DNA from: an uncultured Collinsella sp.
GTDB lineage: Bacteria; Actinomycetota; Coriobacteriia; Coriobacteriales; Coriobacteriaceae
NCBI GenBank assembly: GCA_900768265.1
Contig: CAAGCF010000038.1
Span: forward strand, 1-58,466
Direction: 5' to 3'
Length of the DNA stretch: 58,466 bases
Shown here: positions 18,114 through 27,120 of the stretch, piece after piece
Layout of the letters: every line of letters begins with the position of its first letter
Position numbering within the stretch: the first letter of the stretch is position 1
Program-made: the position numbers and the translations under genes
The notes under the pieces: generated by a model
Seen by the model: only the letters and a program-made list of their open reading frames with translations
What the model was told of the DNA's origin: nothing
Database searches by the model: none

Positions 18114-19565
18114 ATGGCAGTAGGCACAAAAAAGAACTTTATCTATAACTCAGCGTATTCGATTCTGAATATGGGATTGCCGCTTGTGACGGCACCATAC
18201 CTTGCTCGAATCATCGGCGCTGAGGGTACTGGAATCTACGCGTATTCGTTTTCCATCGCTCAATTCGTGATTCTTATTGCCAAGCTCGGGCTTACCAATT
18301 ATGGAACGCGGGAAATCGCCAAAGTACGTGGCAATCAGGATGCGTTGAATCAGCTGTTCTCGCGTCTTTTTGGACTTCAGTGCTGCTCGACGGTTTTGAT
18401 TTCGATTTGCTATGCCATTTACGCATTCTGCTTTTCCTCTGAACATTTCATCATGGCCTTGGTGTTTCTGATTTGGGTGGTCGGCACCTTTTCGGATATC
18501 GATTGGTTTTGGTTTGGCCTCGAGGACTTTCGGCGTGTTTCCATCAGGAATATTACGGTCAAGCTGCTGAGCGTCGCCGGGATCTTCCTGTTCGTGAAAA
18601 CGAAGAGCGACACGCCGCTGTACGCATTGATCATGGTGAGCGGATATGTGTGCGGCTATCTTACGAACTGGATAGGACTGAGGAAGCGTGTACGAATCCT
18701 TCCTCAGTATCTGTTGGACTTCAAAGAGCACCTCTTTCCCTGCTCGTTGTTGCTAATCCCAACGCTTGCTTTGAATGTATATCGGTCGTTGAACAGAGTG
18801 ATGCTGGGCGCGATGAGCACCATGGTTCAGACGGGTATTTTTGATAATGGAGAGAAAATCGTCTACTGCCTGTCAGGCCTGATTGCTTCTTTCGGTTCAG
18901 TCATGATGCCGAAGATGTCGAAATTGGTGGCTGAGGGGGACTCGGCGAAAATCGAGCACTATATCTCCCTCTCCCTAAGGCTCATGGCAATAATGACCTC
19001 GATGATGGCGTTTTGCTTGTTCGCAGTTGCAGACAGTTTGATTGATCTCTTGTTTGGTGCTGAGTTCAGCCAAAGCGCCAACATCTTGCGTCTGTCCGGT
19101 TTTGCTCTAATTGCCATGGGGTTAGGCAATGTCATCAGAATGCAGTACATCATTCCGAGCAAAATTGATGACATCTATGTGAAGTCCACTCTTATTAGCA
19201 GTATTTTGAACGTGCTTATCAATGTATTGCTGATTCCTCGTTTGGCTGCGTTGGGTGCGGCTATAGCGTCCCTAGTGGCTGAAAGCTTCGTTCCGCTTTA
19301 TCAATATTTCCGTTTGAGGTCACGATTCGATTACTCAAAGGCAGTGCTTGCCAGCGTGCCGTACTACCTGATTGGACTTGCAAGTGCACTTCCGGCATTA
19401 CTAGTCCAACGGGTATTTGGTATCTCTGTTTTGACGTTGATCCTTCAGCTTTTTGTCGGTTCGATTCTGTTCATTCCTTTGACGGTGCTTTGGGCGCATG
19501 TATTTGACAAAACGCTATTCGAATTTGGCCTTTCAATCGTAAGGAGAAAAAAGAATGTCCGTTAA
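18114..19565 (+). CDS. Wzx-type oligosaccharide flippase
   Basis: A 483-residue MATE/PST-like polytopic membrane protein. The N-terminal segment KNFIYNSAYSILNMGLPLV is followed by APYLARIIGAEGTGIYAYS, and about twelve to fourteen hydrophobic stretches follow, with the family hallmark LTNYGTREIAKVRG. It moves undecaprenyl-linked repeat units across the membrane to the Wzy polymerase. The ATG at 18114 is right after the stop of the pyruvyltransferase. It overlaps the nitroreductase-like gene by 11 bp. Confidence 0.9.
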   Translation: MAVGTKKNFIYNSAYSILNMGLPLVTAPYLARIIGAEGTGIYAYSFSIAQFVILIAKLGLTNYGTREIAKVRGNQDALNQLFSRLFGLQCCSTVLISICYAIYAFCFSSEHFIMALVFLIWVVGTFSDIDWFWFGLEDFRRVSIRNITVKLLSVAGIFLFVKTKSDTPLYALIMVSGYVCGYLTNWIGLRKRVRILPQYLLDFKEHLFPCSLLLIPTLALNVYRSLNRVMLGAMSTMVQTGIFDNGEKIVYCLSGLIASFGSVMMPKMSKLVAEGDSAKIEHYISLSLRLMAIMTSMMAFCLFAVADSLIDLLFGAEFSQSANILRLSGFALIAMGLGNVIRMQYIIPSKIDDIYVKSTLISSILNVLINVLLIPRLAALGAAIASLVAESFVPLYQYFRLRSRFDYSKAVLASVPYYLIGLASALPALLVQRVFGISVLTLILQLFVGSILFIPLTVLWAHVFDKTLFEFGLSIVRRKKNVR

Positions 19566-20541
19566 GGAGCAGCTGCAATCAATTGATGCCCTGCGTAGGG
19601 TTGTGAAGGCACATAAGGTTCGCAGGGAGATGCGTACCGATGCGAATCGATTCGTCGCCAACTACGCGGAGTCGATGTCGGATCACGCGTGTGTTGATTA
19701 TCACGTGCTTCTGATCGTTCACAGCTTAGAAAAGGGCATGTGCTCTCAGGGCCTTCGTCCCTTCGGCAAGAAGAAGGTGCGAGAGCTGATTGATTATTTG
19801 AAGACGTATTCCGAGAACCAGAAGGTATTGACGGCGTATGAGATGGGCGTCAGCATTCTTTTGGTTTGGAAAGACCTGTTTGATAAGCATGGCTGGCAGC
19901 AGGAAGACGGCTATAAAGCCGTGAACGAGTTCTTGAAGACGATTCCGGCCTCTTTCGAACCGGTCCCTGTCGGCGCTCATGAATACACGCTTCAAGATGC
20001 GACGGCGCAACGCATTGATGATTTCACGACCGTTATCAAAGATCGTCATTCTGTTCGTGAATTTAAGCGCGTGCCCTTGAAGCGCGACGATGTTCTTGAT
20101 TGCGTGGAAGCGGCTCGGTATGCGCCTACCGCCTGCAACAGGCAGATGATTAAGATTCTCGAGGTTACCGATCAGGCAAAGGCGTCCAACCTCAAAGATG
20201 CGATCATGGGCCTTGGTGGGTTTGACAAGGACGCCGTCACGCTCTTTGTCGTGACGTTCGATCTCAACGCGTTCACCTTTTACGGAGAGCGCAATCAGGG
20301 CTATTTAAATGCGGGTCTTGTTGCCATGAGGTTCGCCGACGCTCTCCACTTCAAGGGAATCGGGTCGTGTTTCCTACAGTGGGGGAATACCGGTGCCGAG
20401 GAGGCGGCTATTTCCAAGCTGCTGAACCTTAAGGACAGCGAGCGCATCGCGGTTGTCTTGGGTGCCGGTTACTACCCGGATTGCACGATGGTTCCGTATA
20501 GCCACCGCAAGGAAATCAGCGAGATTTTCATAGAGGTATAA
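19555..20541 (+). CDS. Nitroreductase-family protein in the polysaccharide operon
   Basis: A 328-residue protein. The C-terminal half (about 155-328) is a nitroreductase/FMN fold: TVIKDRHSVREFKRVPLKRD, then AARYAPTACNRQMIKILEV with the FMN-contact Asn, and GLVAMRFADALHFKGIGSCF. The N-terminal ~150 residues contain the LIVHSLEKGMCSQGLRPFG segment found in longer members from polysaccharide loci. It would reduce or oxidise a substrate with FMN; the substrate is unknown. Its position between flippase and phosphohexomutase suggests a sugar-modifying or tailoring job, but this is inference. Confidence 0.82.
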   Translation: MSVKEQLQSIDALRRVVKAHKVRREMRTDANRFVANYAESMSDHACVDYHVLLIVHSLEKGMCSQGLRPFGKKKVRELIDYLKTYSENQKVLTAYEMGVSILLVWKDLFDKHGWQQEDGYKAVNEFLKTIPASFEPVPVGAHEYTLQDATAQRIDDFTTVIKDRHSVREFKRVPLKRDDVLDCVEAARYAPTACNRQMIKILEVTDQAKASNLKDAIMGLGGFDKDAVTLFVVTFDLNAFTFYGERNQGYLNAGLVAMRFADALHFKGIGSCFLQWGNTGAEEAAISKLLNLKDSERIAVVLGAGYYPDCTMVPYSHRKEISEIFIEV

Positions 20542-20591
20542 CCTCTTCGCATCTTGTAAGCAATTAGGGTTATGGACTCATCGACGGGGGA

Positions 20592-22313
20592 ATGACGGTG
20601 AACGACGTATCTATCGAAAACGAATTTGATCGCTGGCTGGAAGCGATGGACGGTAATGAGGATCGGGAGGCTCTGAATGCCCTCGCGTCTAATCCTCAGC
20701 TTCTAAAGGACGCGTTCGCTCGTGACCTCCATTTCGGTACGGGTGGCTTGCGCGCTAAGCTTGGGATGGGCCCTAACCGGTTGAATGTGTGGACGGTGGG
20801 TAAGGCTACTCAGGGTCTCGCCAATTGGCTCAACTCACAGGTTGATGAGCCACTGGTTGTTATTGCACGGGATTCGCGCCACGGCGGCCCGGAATTCGTT
20901 CGTCGTGCCGCTGAGGTGCTCGCTGCAAACGGAATTCGCTCCGTGGTATTCGGGCATCCCTCTCCCACGCCAGTTCTGTCGTTCGCTGTCCGAGACCTCG
21001 GCTGCTCGGCGGGCATTGTCGTTACCGCCTCGCATAATCCGGCTGAGTACAACGGATACAAGGTCTACGGACCCGATGGCTGTCAGGCGACAACAGAGAT
21101 GTGCCGGCAAATTCAGACTGCCATCGATTCGGTTGATATTTTTGACGATGTTTGCGCGGAGCCTTTCGATGCGGCAATTGAATCTGGTTTGACTGCGTGG
21201 GCCAGTGGAGATGTCTTGGACCGTTATGTCAGCTCTACGCTCTCGTGCTCGCAGGGCATTGATTGCAGTGACCTATCAGTCGCGTATACTCCGCTCAACG
21301 GCGCCGGCCTTGTGTGTGTGCAGCGCGTGCTTGGCAATATGGGTATGGGAGCATTTCATGTCGTTGCGGAACAGGCCGAGCCGAACGGTGACTTCCCAAC
21401 GTGTCCTAAGCCTAACCCCGAGGTTCCGCAGACCATGGAGGCTGTTGTTGATCTCGCGAGCCGAGAGAGATGCGACCTTGCCTTGGCGACGGATCCCGAT
21501 GCTGACCGAGTGGGAGTTGTTGTTCGCCATGGCGGTGAATATGTAACGCTATCGGGTAATCAGGTTGGCGTGTTATTGCTGGACTGGCTTGCTCGACGGG
21601 CTGCTTCGAGGGAGGGGCTTGACCGAAAAGTTGCTGTCACCACGATTGTTTCAACGCCCATGGCAGATGATGTGGCAAATGGGTATGGCTTAGAGCTCAG
21701 GCGCACGTTGACGGGTTTTAAGTTTACTGGTGAGCAGATCGGGCTACTTGAGCAGGATGGTCGACGGGGAGATTTCCTGTTCGGCCTTGAAGAGAGCCTT
21801 GGGTATCTGTCTGGAACGCACGTGCGCGATAAAGACGGCATCGAAGCGTGTATGCTTGTGTGCGAGATGGCCGCGGACCTGAAGGCCGATGGGCTTGATC
21901 TGCTCGATGCCATGGCGCGCTTGTATGACCGCTACGGCTGGTGGTCTGGCAAGCAGTTAACGAGAGCTTTCGAGGGTGTCGACGGTGCCGAGCGAATGGC
22001 TGCGCTTATGGACAGATTTCGCGTGGGAGCTCCTACCGAGATCGCCAACTTGACAGTTGACCATGTGATTGACTACAAAGCGGGTGCACCTATGCCAATA
22101 GTGAATTCGCTACCTGACGAGCCCGTTCAAACACTGCCGCCGAGCAACGTGCTTGAGTGGAGACTCTCGAACGGGTCTCGTGTACTTGTTCGTCCGAGTG
22201 GTACTGAGCCTAAGCTCAAGGTGTATCTCTTTGCGAAGGGCTTGACGAAAGAATCTGCTGATAACCTATTGGATTCTTTGTGGAGCTCTATGAATGCATT
22301 GCTTGATTGCTGA
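20592..22313 (+). CDS. Phosphoglucomutase/phosphomannomutase
   Basis: A 573-residue alpha-D-phosphohexomutase. Ordered signatures: HFGTGGLRAKLGMGPNRLN, the phosphoserine loop GIVVTASHNPAEYNGYKVYG, the Mg site DPDADRVGVVV, the sugar loop FGLEESLGYLSGTHVRDKDG and the phosphate-binding RPSGTEPKLKVYLF. The long form resembles PgcA/ManB types acting on glucose or mannose phosphates. As last gene of the operon it would supply mannose-1-phosphate for ManC or glucose-1-phosphate. The ATG at 20592 follows GACGGGGG. IS debris starts just after its stop. Confidence 0.92.
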   Translation: MTVNDVSIENEFDRWLEAMDGNEDREALNALASNPQLLKDAFARDLHFGTGGLRAKLGMGPNRLNVWTVGKATQGLANWLNSQVDEPLVVIARDSRHGGPEFVRRAAEVLAANGIRSVVFGHPSPTPVLSFAVRDLGCSAGIVVTASHNPAEYNGYKVYGPDGCQATTEMCRQIQTAIDSVDIFDDVCAEPFDAAIESGLTAWASGDVLDRYVSSTLSCSQGIDCSDLSVAYTPLNGAGLVCVQRVLGNMGMGAFHVVAEQAEPNGDFPTCPKPNPEVPQTMEAVVDLASRERCDLALATDPDADRVGVVVRHGGEYVTLSGNQVGVLLLDWLARRAASREGLDRKVAVTTIVSTPMADDVANGYGLELRRTLTGFKFTGEQIGLLEQDGRRGDFLFGLEESLGYLSGTHVRDKDGIEACMLVCEMAADLKADGLDLLDAMARLYDRYGWWSGKQLTRAFEGVDGAERMAALMDRFRVGAPTEIANLTVDHVIDYKAGAPMPIVNSLPDEPVQTLPPSNVLEWRLSNGSRVLVRPSGTEPKLKVYLFAKGLTKESADNLLDSLWSSMNALLDC

Positions 22314-22319
22314 GATGGG

Positions 22320-22512
22320 GGCGCGGACAAATAGTTGGACCGAATCGGTCCGGTTAGTAGTTCGCAGATGACGAGCTAGACGGAAGAGGAAAAGCGCAAG
22401 ACTGTCGAGACGGTCGAGGAATGCGGAGGGTCCGTCATGCGCGCGACCCGCAAGTCGGGGTACCCCTTCGGCAGACTCTCTACCAATGGCTCAACGAGTG
22501 GGCGGCGTACTT
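22320..22512 (+). pseudogene. IS3-family transposase OrfA remnant
   Basis: From ATG 22368 the translation begins MTS, hits a stop at codon 4, then reads TEEEKRKTVETVEECGGSVM, typical of the N-terminal helix-turn-helix of IS3-type OrfA. A frameshift near 22455 moves the rest (VPLRQTLYQWLNEW) to another frame. An imperfect palindrome, TTGGACCGAATCGGTCC, lies upstream and may be part of the insertion sequence end. The fragment is cut off at about 22510, where an IS21-type remnant in the opposite direction begins. Confidence 0.65.
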
Positions 22513-22790
22513 CGCCACGGTGTTCCGGCTCGCGCGGAGCACTCGGGCGATCTCGGACCTCGAGCGCCCGGCGGCATCCATCGACCGTATATCATTCACT
22601 GTGTCCAGGGACACGGTCATCTCCTCCACCCTTCCCGGGCCGGTTCGCCAAAGTAACCGCCCCGGGAAACCATGCGGTGAGGGCCGCGCCCCCGGTCCCC
22701 GGGGCGCGGCCCTCTTGCTTAAACTGCTCAATTTTTCGTGCTCACGGTGCTCATTTTCCAGTGAACACTCGGACCACTTCTTAGTGAACA
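22505..22790 (-). pseudogene. IS21-family IstA remnant with its terminal repeats
   Basis: On the minus strand a GTP-like start near 22621 gives MTVSLDTVNDIRSMDAAGR followed by SRSEIARVLRASRNTVAKYA, the N-terminal helix-turn-helix of IS21 IstA, ending abruptly near 22505. Upstream on the same strand lie several TGTTCACT/GTGAGCAC words (22725-22785), as in the repeated ends of IS21 elements, and a strong GC hairpin around 22681-22715. The rest of istA and istB is missing. Confidence 0.65.
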
Positions 22791-22855
22791 TCAACAGCAG
22801 GAACGGCTGCGCAGGTTCGCCATCTGCTCGGGAATGCCCTCGCGACTGAGTGGTT

Positions 22856-25687
22856 CTAGTTCAGTTTGAAGAGTTTCTCTAGCTCTTTTTGAATGCGATT
22901 TCGAACATTGTTATGCACGAATGCAGGCTCCCTTAGTAGTTCCGCACTGCCATAAGACTGCTCGTAATAATAGTTGCCAGGTCTTCCTAAAAGCCTTTCA
23001 GCACGTAGACAGTTTTCTGCTCGTGTCTCAAAACCGTTATCGAAAGACCCTCCATGAGAATCATCGTTGGTAATGATTACTTGGATTTCGTCCTCATTGT
23101 CGACGGGAGTTGGCGAGACTCGAATTTGCCTGTCCTGAGGGTATTCACCTTTTCCGGCGGGCTTGATGCTCATCTTCAGACTAAAGGGTCCATCGGCGTA
23201 GTTGGGTAAATATTTTCCGATATCCTCCATAAAAGTTTTGATGAATTGTCTGTAGGATTTTTCGCATTCGACAAGGATGAATTTGCACCACGATTCACTG
23301 AGTTGATCTGTATATAAATCCCAAACCCAATGGTGGCCTTTGCCATAATTGTCTGGGAGGGGAGGAAGGTATTGTAAAGGGTCTCCTTGGCCTAATTCGA
23401 GGATCTGGACTAGATTGGGTACTACCGAAATCGGTATATCTACGTTAGCAACATTGATGAAGTAAATAGGCTTCCCATTGAGTGCTTGGCCAATTTCCTT
23501 AGCCGTACTGTTGCGCAAACTGGGCTTTCGAGGCTGTCCGCCGCTTTCTCCGATATTGATTCGGCTGTTTCTAAGTGCTTCTTCTACGAAGCCGACTTTC
23601 ATAGGCAATGGTTCATCAAGCACGGTCTCTGCTGAGTTGAAAAAGTCTTTTAGATCATCGTTTATCATCGAGATGGCGAGCTCTCTAGCGCAATCTATTC
23701 CTTCATAGAGTCTTCCTATTCGATAAACATGGGTTTCCGGTCGATTTGATGATCTTATCGAAATAATGGGAATGGAAAATCCTTCGGCGGTTTTCATTAT
23801 CGGCCCCTGTGCATCATCGGTGATGCTGAGACTTATTTCTTCGTCTACAGGGTGCTTTTCTTTTAGTGTTATTCGGGCTACCGTACTTTCAGCGCTATAG
23901 CTCATTTCCATGCGTATCGGCGCATTCGGTGATGATAGGGTATGCCGGAACCGCATATAGGGCTTCATTTTTCTCAGGTAGCGGTCAGTTATGTTTGTGT
24001 AGGTTTTAAGGGCTTGTTCTGCAATTTTAGTCAGTTCAGTTCTACTCAACCGAGCTTCCAGCTCATTTGAGAGGTTCATACGTCCCCTTAGACATTTCAT
24101 GAATAAAGGAAGGTTGCTGTCTTCGAGATGATCAAGAATTGCCGCTTGTTTTGAAGCGTCTGTTGTGCAGCCGCATAGTATTACAAAGAAGTTCTCCAGT
24201 AACGGGTTTTCGAAGTGTTGTTTGCAGTAGCTGGTAATTGTTGTAACCGGCTGACTTGATAGGAATTTTGCTGCCAAGTATTCTTGAAGAACTGAATGCG
24301 AAAAATCTACCACGCCATTGGTGATATTCAGGAGGCCAGAATCCTTTCCTGCTTGCTCTATACGCTCGGCTTCGGATGGCGTTTGCTTGGTCAGAAGGAA
24401 AGCCCTCAATGGCCTGGGGCTTTCTTCCGTCATACACTCCAACGCGTAGGATCCAAGTTGAAATTTAAGATAATCGGAATCAAGCTCATCCCTAGAAGCT
24501 ATCTTGGCTTCGATCATCGAGTCAATACATGACTCAAAAATGACTGCGAGATTCCGAGGAGCTGAATAAGCTCCTTTCTTTAGTAAATAGTCTGCTAAAC
24601 AGGAAAGACGCAGGGGGTTATGCATCAGCTCTCGTCCAGTTTTGCTTAGATTTGCTAGCATGCTTCTTGGAGAGTCGATTCCTCTTTGCTTAAGATAATG
24701 GCTCACGTCTTCGTCGTTGAATTCTTGCAAACGCATGGCCTGAGCACCGATACGCCCGCAGTCTCTTTCGAAACGCGAAGAGCAAATGAGAGGGGCATTT
24801 GCATCATCGGCGTATTGTGCCAGCTCATCAAAGAATAGGTCCCTGTCGCGTCGAGCTTCATCCAGGCCGTCTACAATGAGCCTAAAGATTGAAATGTTGT
24901 CCCTTATGAGCGACATCGCTGCCTCGGATGCATCGCCGAGGACCTCTTTTGTTATGTCCTCAATTAGACTTGAATAGCGGCGCGACCAACCTCGTGCTTC
25001 CAGAAATACTGGGACTTCGTCTCGTTTGCGGCTTAGCCAATCTTTTGCAAATTCTGCTGCGAAATATTTCAGCAATTCGCTTTTGCCCGCACCGGGATCT
25101 GCGTAGATGAGTGTGGGTTTCTTGTAATTTAATACGGCTGTTTGCTGAACGGACGCCCATGAGCCGGCAATAATTAAACGTCTTGAAATGTTTGTATTGT
25201 TGCCACGTTTTGCTAATTTAGTGCAGTAGCTTGATAGATGGTGGAATAGGTCTTCTTGACCCAGCTGATTGGTCCCTAGAGTTCCGCAGATTATATCGAG
25301 CTTCCTGCTGATGGCTTCGGTTCCCTCTGCGGCTTTCCTCGCTGCAAGAGAATCTTCACCTGTAGCCATAATTGCATTTACGGAGTTCCAGAAAGCTTCG
25401 ACGAAATCGTAGGCAGGTTTATCGAACTCGGTGCCGAGAAAAGTTCGTATTGCTTCATCCTTGTCTTTATCGAGGAGGGCGCGATGGGCCAATAGCTCTT
25501 CGACAAGATGAACATCTCTGAATTTCTGGGACAAATTAATGCATGTGGGAATCATCGCTGCTCGCGTAGCGGTTTCTTCGATAAGCTCTTCTAGTGCCCG
25601 CCTTTTATTTATGCTTTGAATTTGTAATTTACCCCAGTCAATAATTCGAGCAACCGTCTCTGAACCGACAAGGTCAACTGGATCCAT
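22856..25687 (-). CDS. NACHT-domain STAND NTPase, probable antiphage sensor
   Basis: A 943-residue protein on the minus strand. An uncharacterised helical N-terminal region (about 1-190) is followed by a NACHT module: Walker A YADPGAGKSELLKYF (near 195), Walker B FRLIVDGLDEARRDRD (near 268-282), the sensor CSSRFERDCG, and a winged-helix part ending FSHSVLQEYLAAKFLSS. The last ~400 residues match no family I recognise and have no leucine-rich or TPR pattern. Bacterial NACHT/NLR-like proteins are known antiphage sensors, and the neighbours are other defence genes. I use the ATG at 25687 (AAGGCGG seven bases upstream) rather than a TTG eight codons earlier. A TATAAT on the minus strand lies at 25723-25728. 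Confidence 0.8.
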   Translation of the reverse strand: MDPVDLVGSETVARIIDWGKLQIQSINKRRALEELIEETATRAAMIPTCINLSQKFRDVHLVEELLAHRALLDKDKDEAIRTFLGTEFDKPAYDFVEAFWNSVNAIMATGEDSLAARKAAEGTEAISRKLDIICGTLGTNQLGQEDLFHHLSSYCTKLAKRGNNTNISRRLIIAGSWASVQQTAVLNYKKPTLIYADPGAGKSELLKYFAAEFAKDWLSRKRDEVPVFLEARGWSRRYSSLIEDITKEVLGDASEAAMSLIRDNISIFRLIVDGLDEARRDRDLFFDELAQYADDANAPLICSSRFERDCGRIGAQAMRLQEFNDEDVSHYLKQRGIDSPRSMLANLSKTGRELMHNPLRLSCLADYLLKKGAYSAPRNLAVIFESCIDSMIEAKIASRDELDSDYLKFQLGSYALECMTEESPRPLRAFLLTKQTPSEAERIEQAGKDSGLLNITNGVVDFSHSVLQEYLAAKFLSSQPVTTITSYCKQHFENPLLENFFVILCGCTTDASKQAAILDHLEDSNLPLFMKCLRGRMNLSNELEARLSRTELTKIAEQALKTYTNITDRYLRKMKPYMRFRHTLSSPNAPIRMEMSYSAESTVARITLKEKHPVDEEISLSITDDAQGPIMKTAEGFSIPIISIRSSNRPETHVYRIGRLYEGIDCARELAISMINDDLKDFFNSAETVLDEPLPMKVGFVEEALRNSRINIGESGGQPRKPSLRNSTAKEIGQALNGKPIYFINVANVDIPISVVPNLVQILELGQGDPLQYLPPLPDNYGKGHHWVWDLYTDQLSESWCKFILVECEKSYRQFIKTFMEDIGKYLPNYADGPFSLKMSIKPAGKGEYPQDRQIRVSPTPVDNEDEIQVIITNDDSHGGSFDNGFETRAENCLRAERLLGRPGNYYYEQSYGSAELLREPAFVHNNVRNRIQKELEKLFKLN

Positions 25688-25998
25688 GTTTACCGCCTTA
25701 AAATGCGCCAACTATGGTTTTAATTATACGGTTAACAACGTTGCGAGGCGGACCGCTAACAGTAAAACGGCACCGGGACCCACGTCGGTCCTGGTCCCCA
25801 GGCGCGATATTGGCGGTACTGATTCGCGATATTCAGCAGCGATTAAGCGAGCGAATGCTTCTGGGATGCATGACACTGGATTGTTTTTATGTTCCGGCTT
25901 TAGGGAAATGGGGGCGGTGCTGGTTGGGATAATGCTCTAGGGGTGTCCGGTAGCGGATATAATTAATTCAATTTCGGCTCCGCGCTTAAGGACCCATA
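25688..25998. other. Divergent intergenic region, possible leader/ncRNA for the Abi gene
   Basis: This 311-bp gap separates two divergent defence genes. It contains a minus-strand TATAAT for the NACHT gene, a GGGACC...GGTCCC hairpin near 25778-25800, two GCGATATT words, and a plus-strand TATAAT at 25958-25963 before the Abi_2 gene, without a clear -35. No ORF of note. AbiF-type toxins have been linked to adjacent small RNAs, so this is where one would look, but I see no decisive RNA fold. Confidence 0.35.
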
Positions 25999-26964
25999 AT
26001 GAAAACTCTCAATGGCCTCATGAAGCATCTTAGGGATAAAGGGATAGAGACGCACGGCTCTGTCCATAAAAGAAAGATGAAGAATTACGGCTATTACCAT
26101 GGTTACAAAGGCCACCGTTTTGTGGGCAATTCTTCCAACTGCTTGGATTTAACAAGCTTTGACGAGGTAATTGCCTTAAATGAGTTTGATATGGCGGTCA
26201 AGGCGCACTTATATCCAAGTGTAATGTTTATTGAAACTGCGCTAAAGAACTATACGCTAGAAGCCGTGCTTGAAGATTCTCACTCGTTCGTGCTGGAGGA
26301 TATTTTCTCTCGAACGCTCGTGGCGTACCGTGATTACCCTAGAAAAAGTAAAGACTATAGCGCTGCTATGAAAAAGCGCCTGGGTCTGCGCGCGGAAATC
26401 AATAGATTGATTCAGTACAATTATTCCAAGAACCCTGTTGTTAGGCATTTTTATGACAGCGATAAACCCTTGTCTATTTGGGCGCTATTCGAGGTCATGA
26501 CTCTAGGAAACTTCGGTGTTTTCTATTCGTGCTTAAAGGGTTCGGTTAGACAGAGCATATCCGATGACCTAAAGCTTCCGAACAATTACGACGGTCCTGG
26601 GCTTCTCGAGCGTACTATCTTTGTGCTCAAGGATCTCCGTAACGCGATTGCTCATAACAGTGCCGTTTATGACGTTAGGTTTAAGAGGGCAAAAGTGGGA
26701 AATCAGCTTGGCCAGATGCTGTCATCCGAGGTTGGCGTTCCTTCGATAGACTTTTCAACTATTACTGATTATGTCGTCCTAATTGTCTACCTGCTCAGAA
26801 AGATGATGGTTTCCAAAACTGAGTGCTATCAGTTAATTCGGAACTACTCTAGCGTGCTGGAAGACTTGCACGGCTCTCTGTCTTCCTCAGATTTTCATAA
26901 AATAGTAAAGACTGGGGCCAGGAGCAAGATGGATGCACTTCGTAGCTATATAGCTGCTTCTTAA
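25999..26964 (+). CDS. Abi_2 (AbiD/AbiF) family abortive-infection protein with HEPN motif
   Basis: A 321-residue protein of the Abi_2 family (PF07751). Family segments are FDEVIALNEFDMAVKAHLYP, MFIETALKNYTLEAV, LSIWALFEVMTLGNFGVFYS and the HEPN-type Rx4H motif RNAIAH (R214, H219) followed by NSAVYDVRF. HEPN motifs are RNase active sites in many toxins, so RNA cleavage during phage infection is likely but not shown. It is divergent from the NACHT gene, transcribed alone, and A+T-rich compared with the core genes. Confidence 0.82.
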   Translation: MKTLNGLMKHLRDKGIETHGSVHKRKMKNYGYYHGYKGHRFVGNSSNCLDLTSFDEVIALNEFDMAVKAHLYPSVMFIETALKNYTLEAVLEDSHSFVLEDIFSRTLVAYRDYPRKSKDYSAAMKKRLGLRAEINRLIQYNYSKNPVVRHFYDSDKPLSIWALFEVMTLGNFGVFYSCLKGSVRQSISDDLKLPNNYDGPGLLERTIFVLKDLRNAIAHNSAVYDVRFKRAKVGNQLGQMLSSEVGVPSIDFSTITDYVVLIVYLLRKMMVSKTECYQLIRNYSSVLEDLHGSLSSSDFHKIVKTGARSKMDALRSYIAAS

Positions 26965-27090
26965 GAAGCAGCAGCTAAAGATGGAGGCTAAAGATGGGGA
27001 TGACATTCTTTGGGGCTGGGCCCGTAGACAAACATAGGATATCGACTAAAATATAGTCAATTGCGGTGGAAGCCTTCGGGCGACACCTGA

Positions 27091-27120
27091 AGAGGGTTGA
27101 TGCGTCGGCCCTCTTTTTTT
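27091..27120 (+). terminator. Terminator downstream of the Abi_2 gene
   Basis: AGAGGG pairs with CCCTCT around TTGATGCGTCGG and is followed by a run of seven or more Ts. Confidence 0.8.

Noticed and set aside
22421..22849. Plus-strand reading frame across the IS remnants
   Set aside because: Only its first ~16 residues resemble an IS3 OrfA helix-turn-helix; the rest is translation of the opposite IS21 remnant and a GC-rich hairpin.
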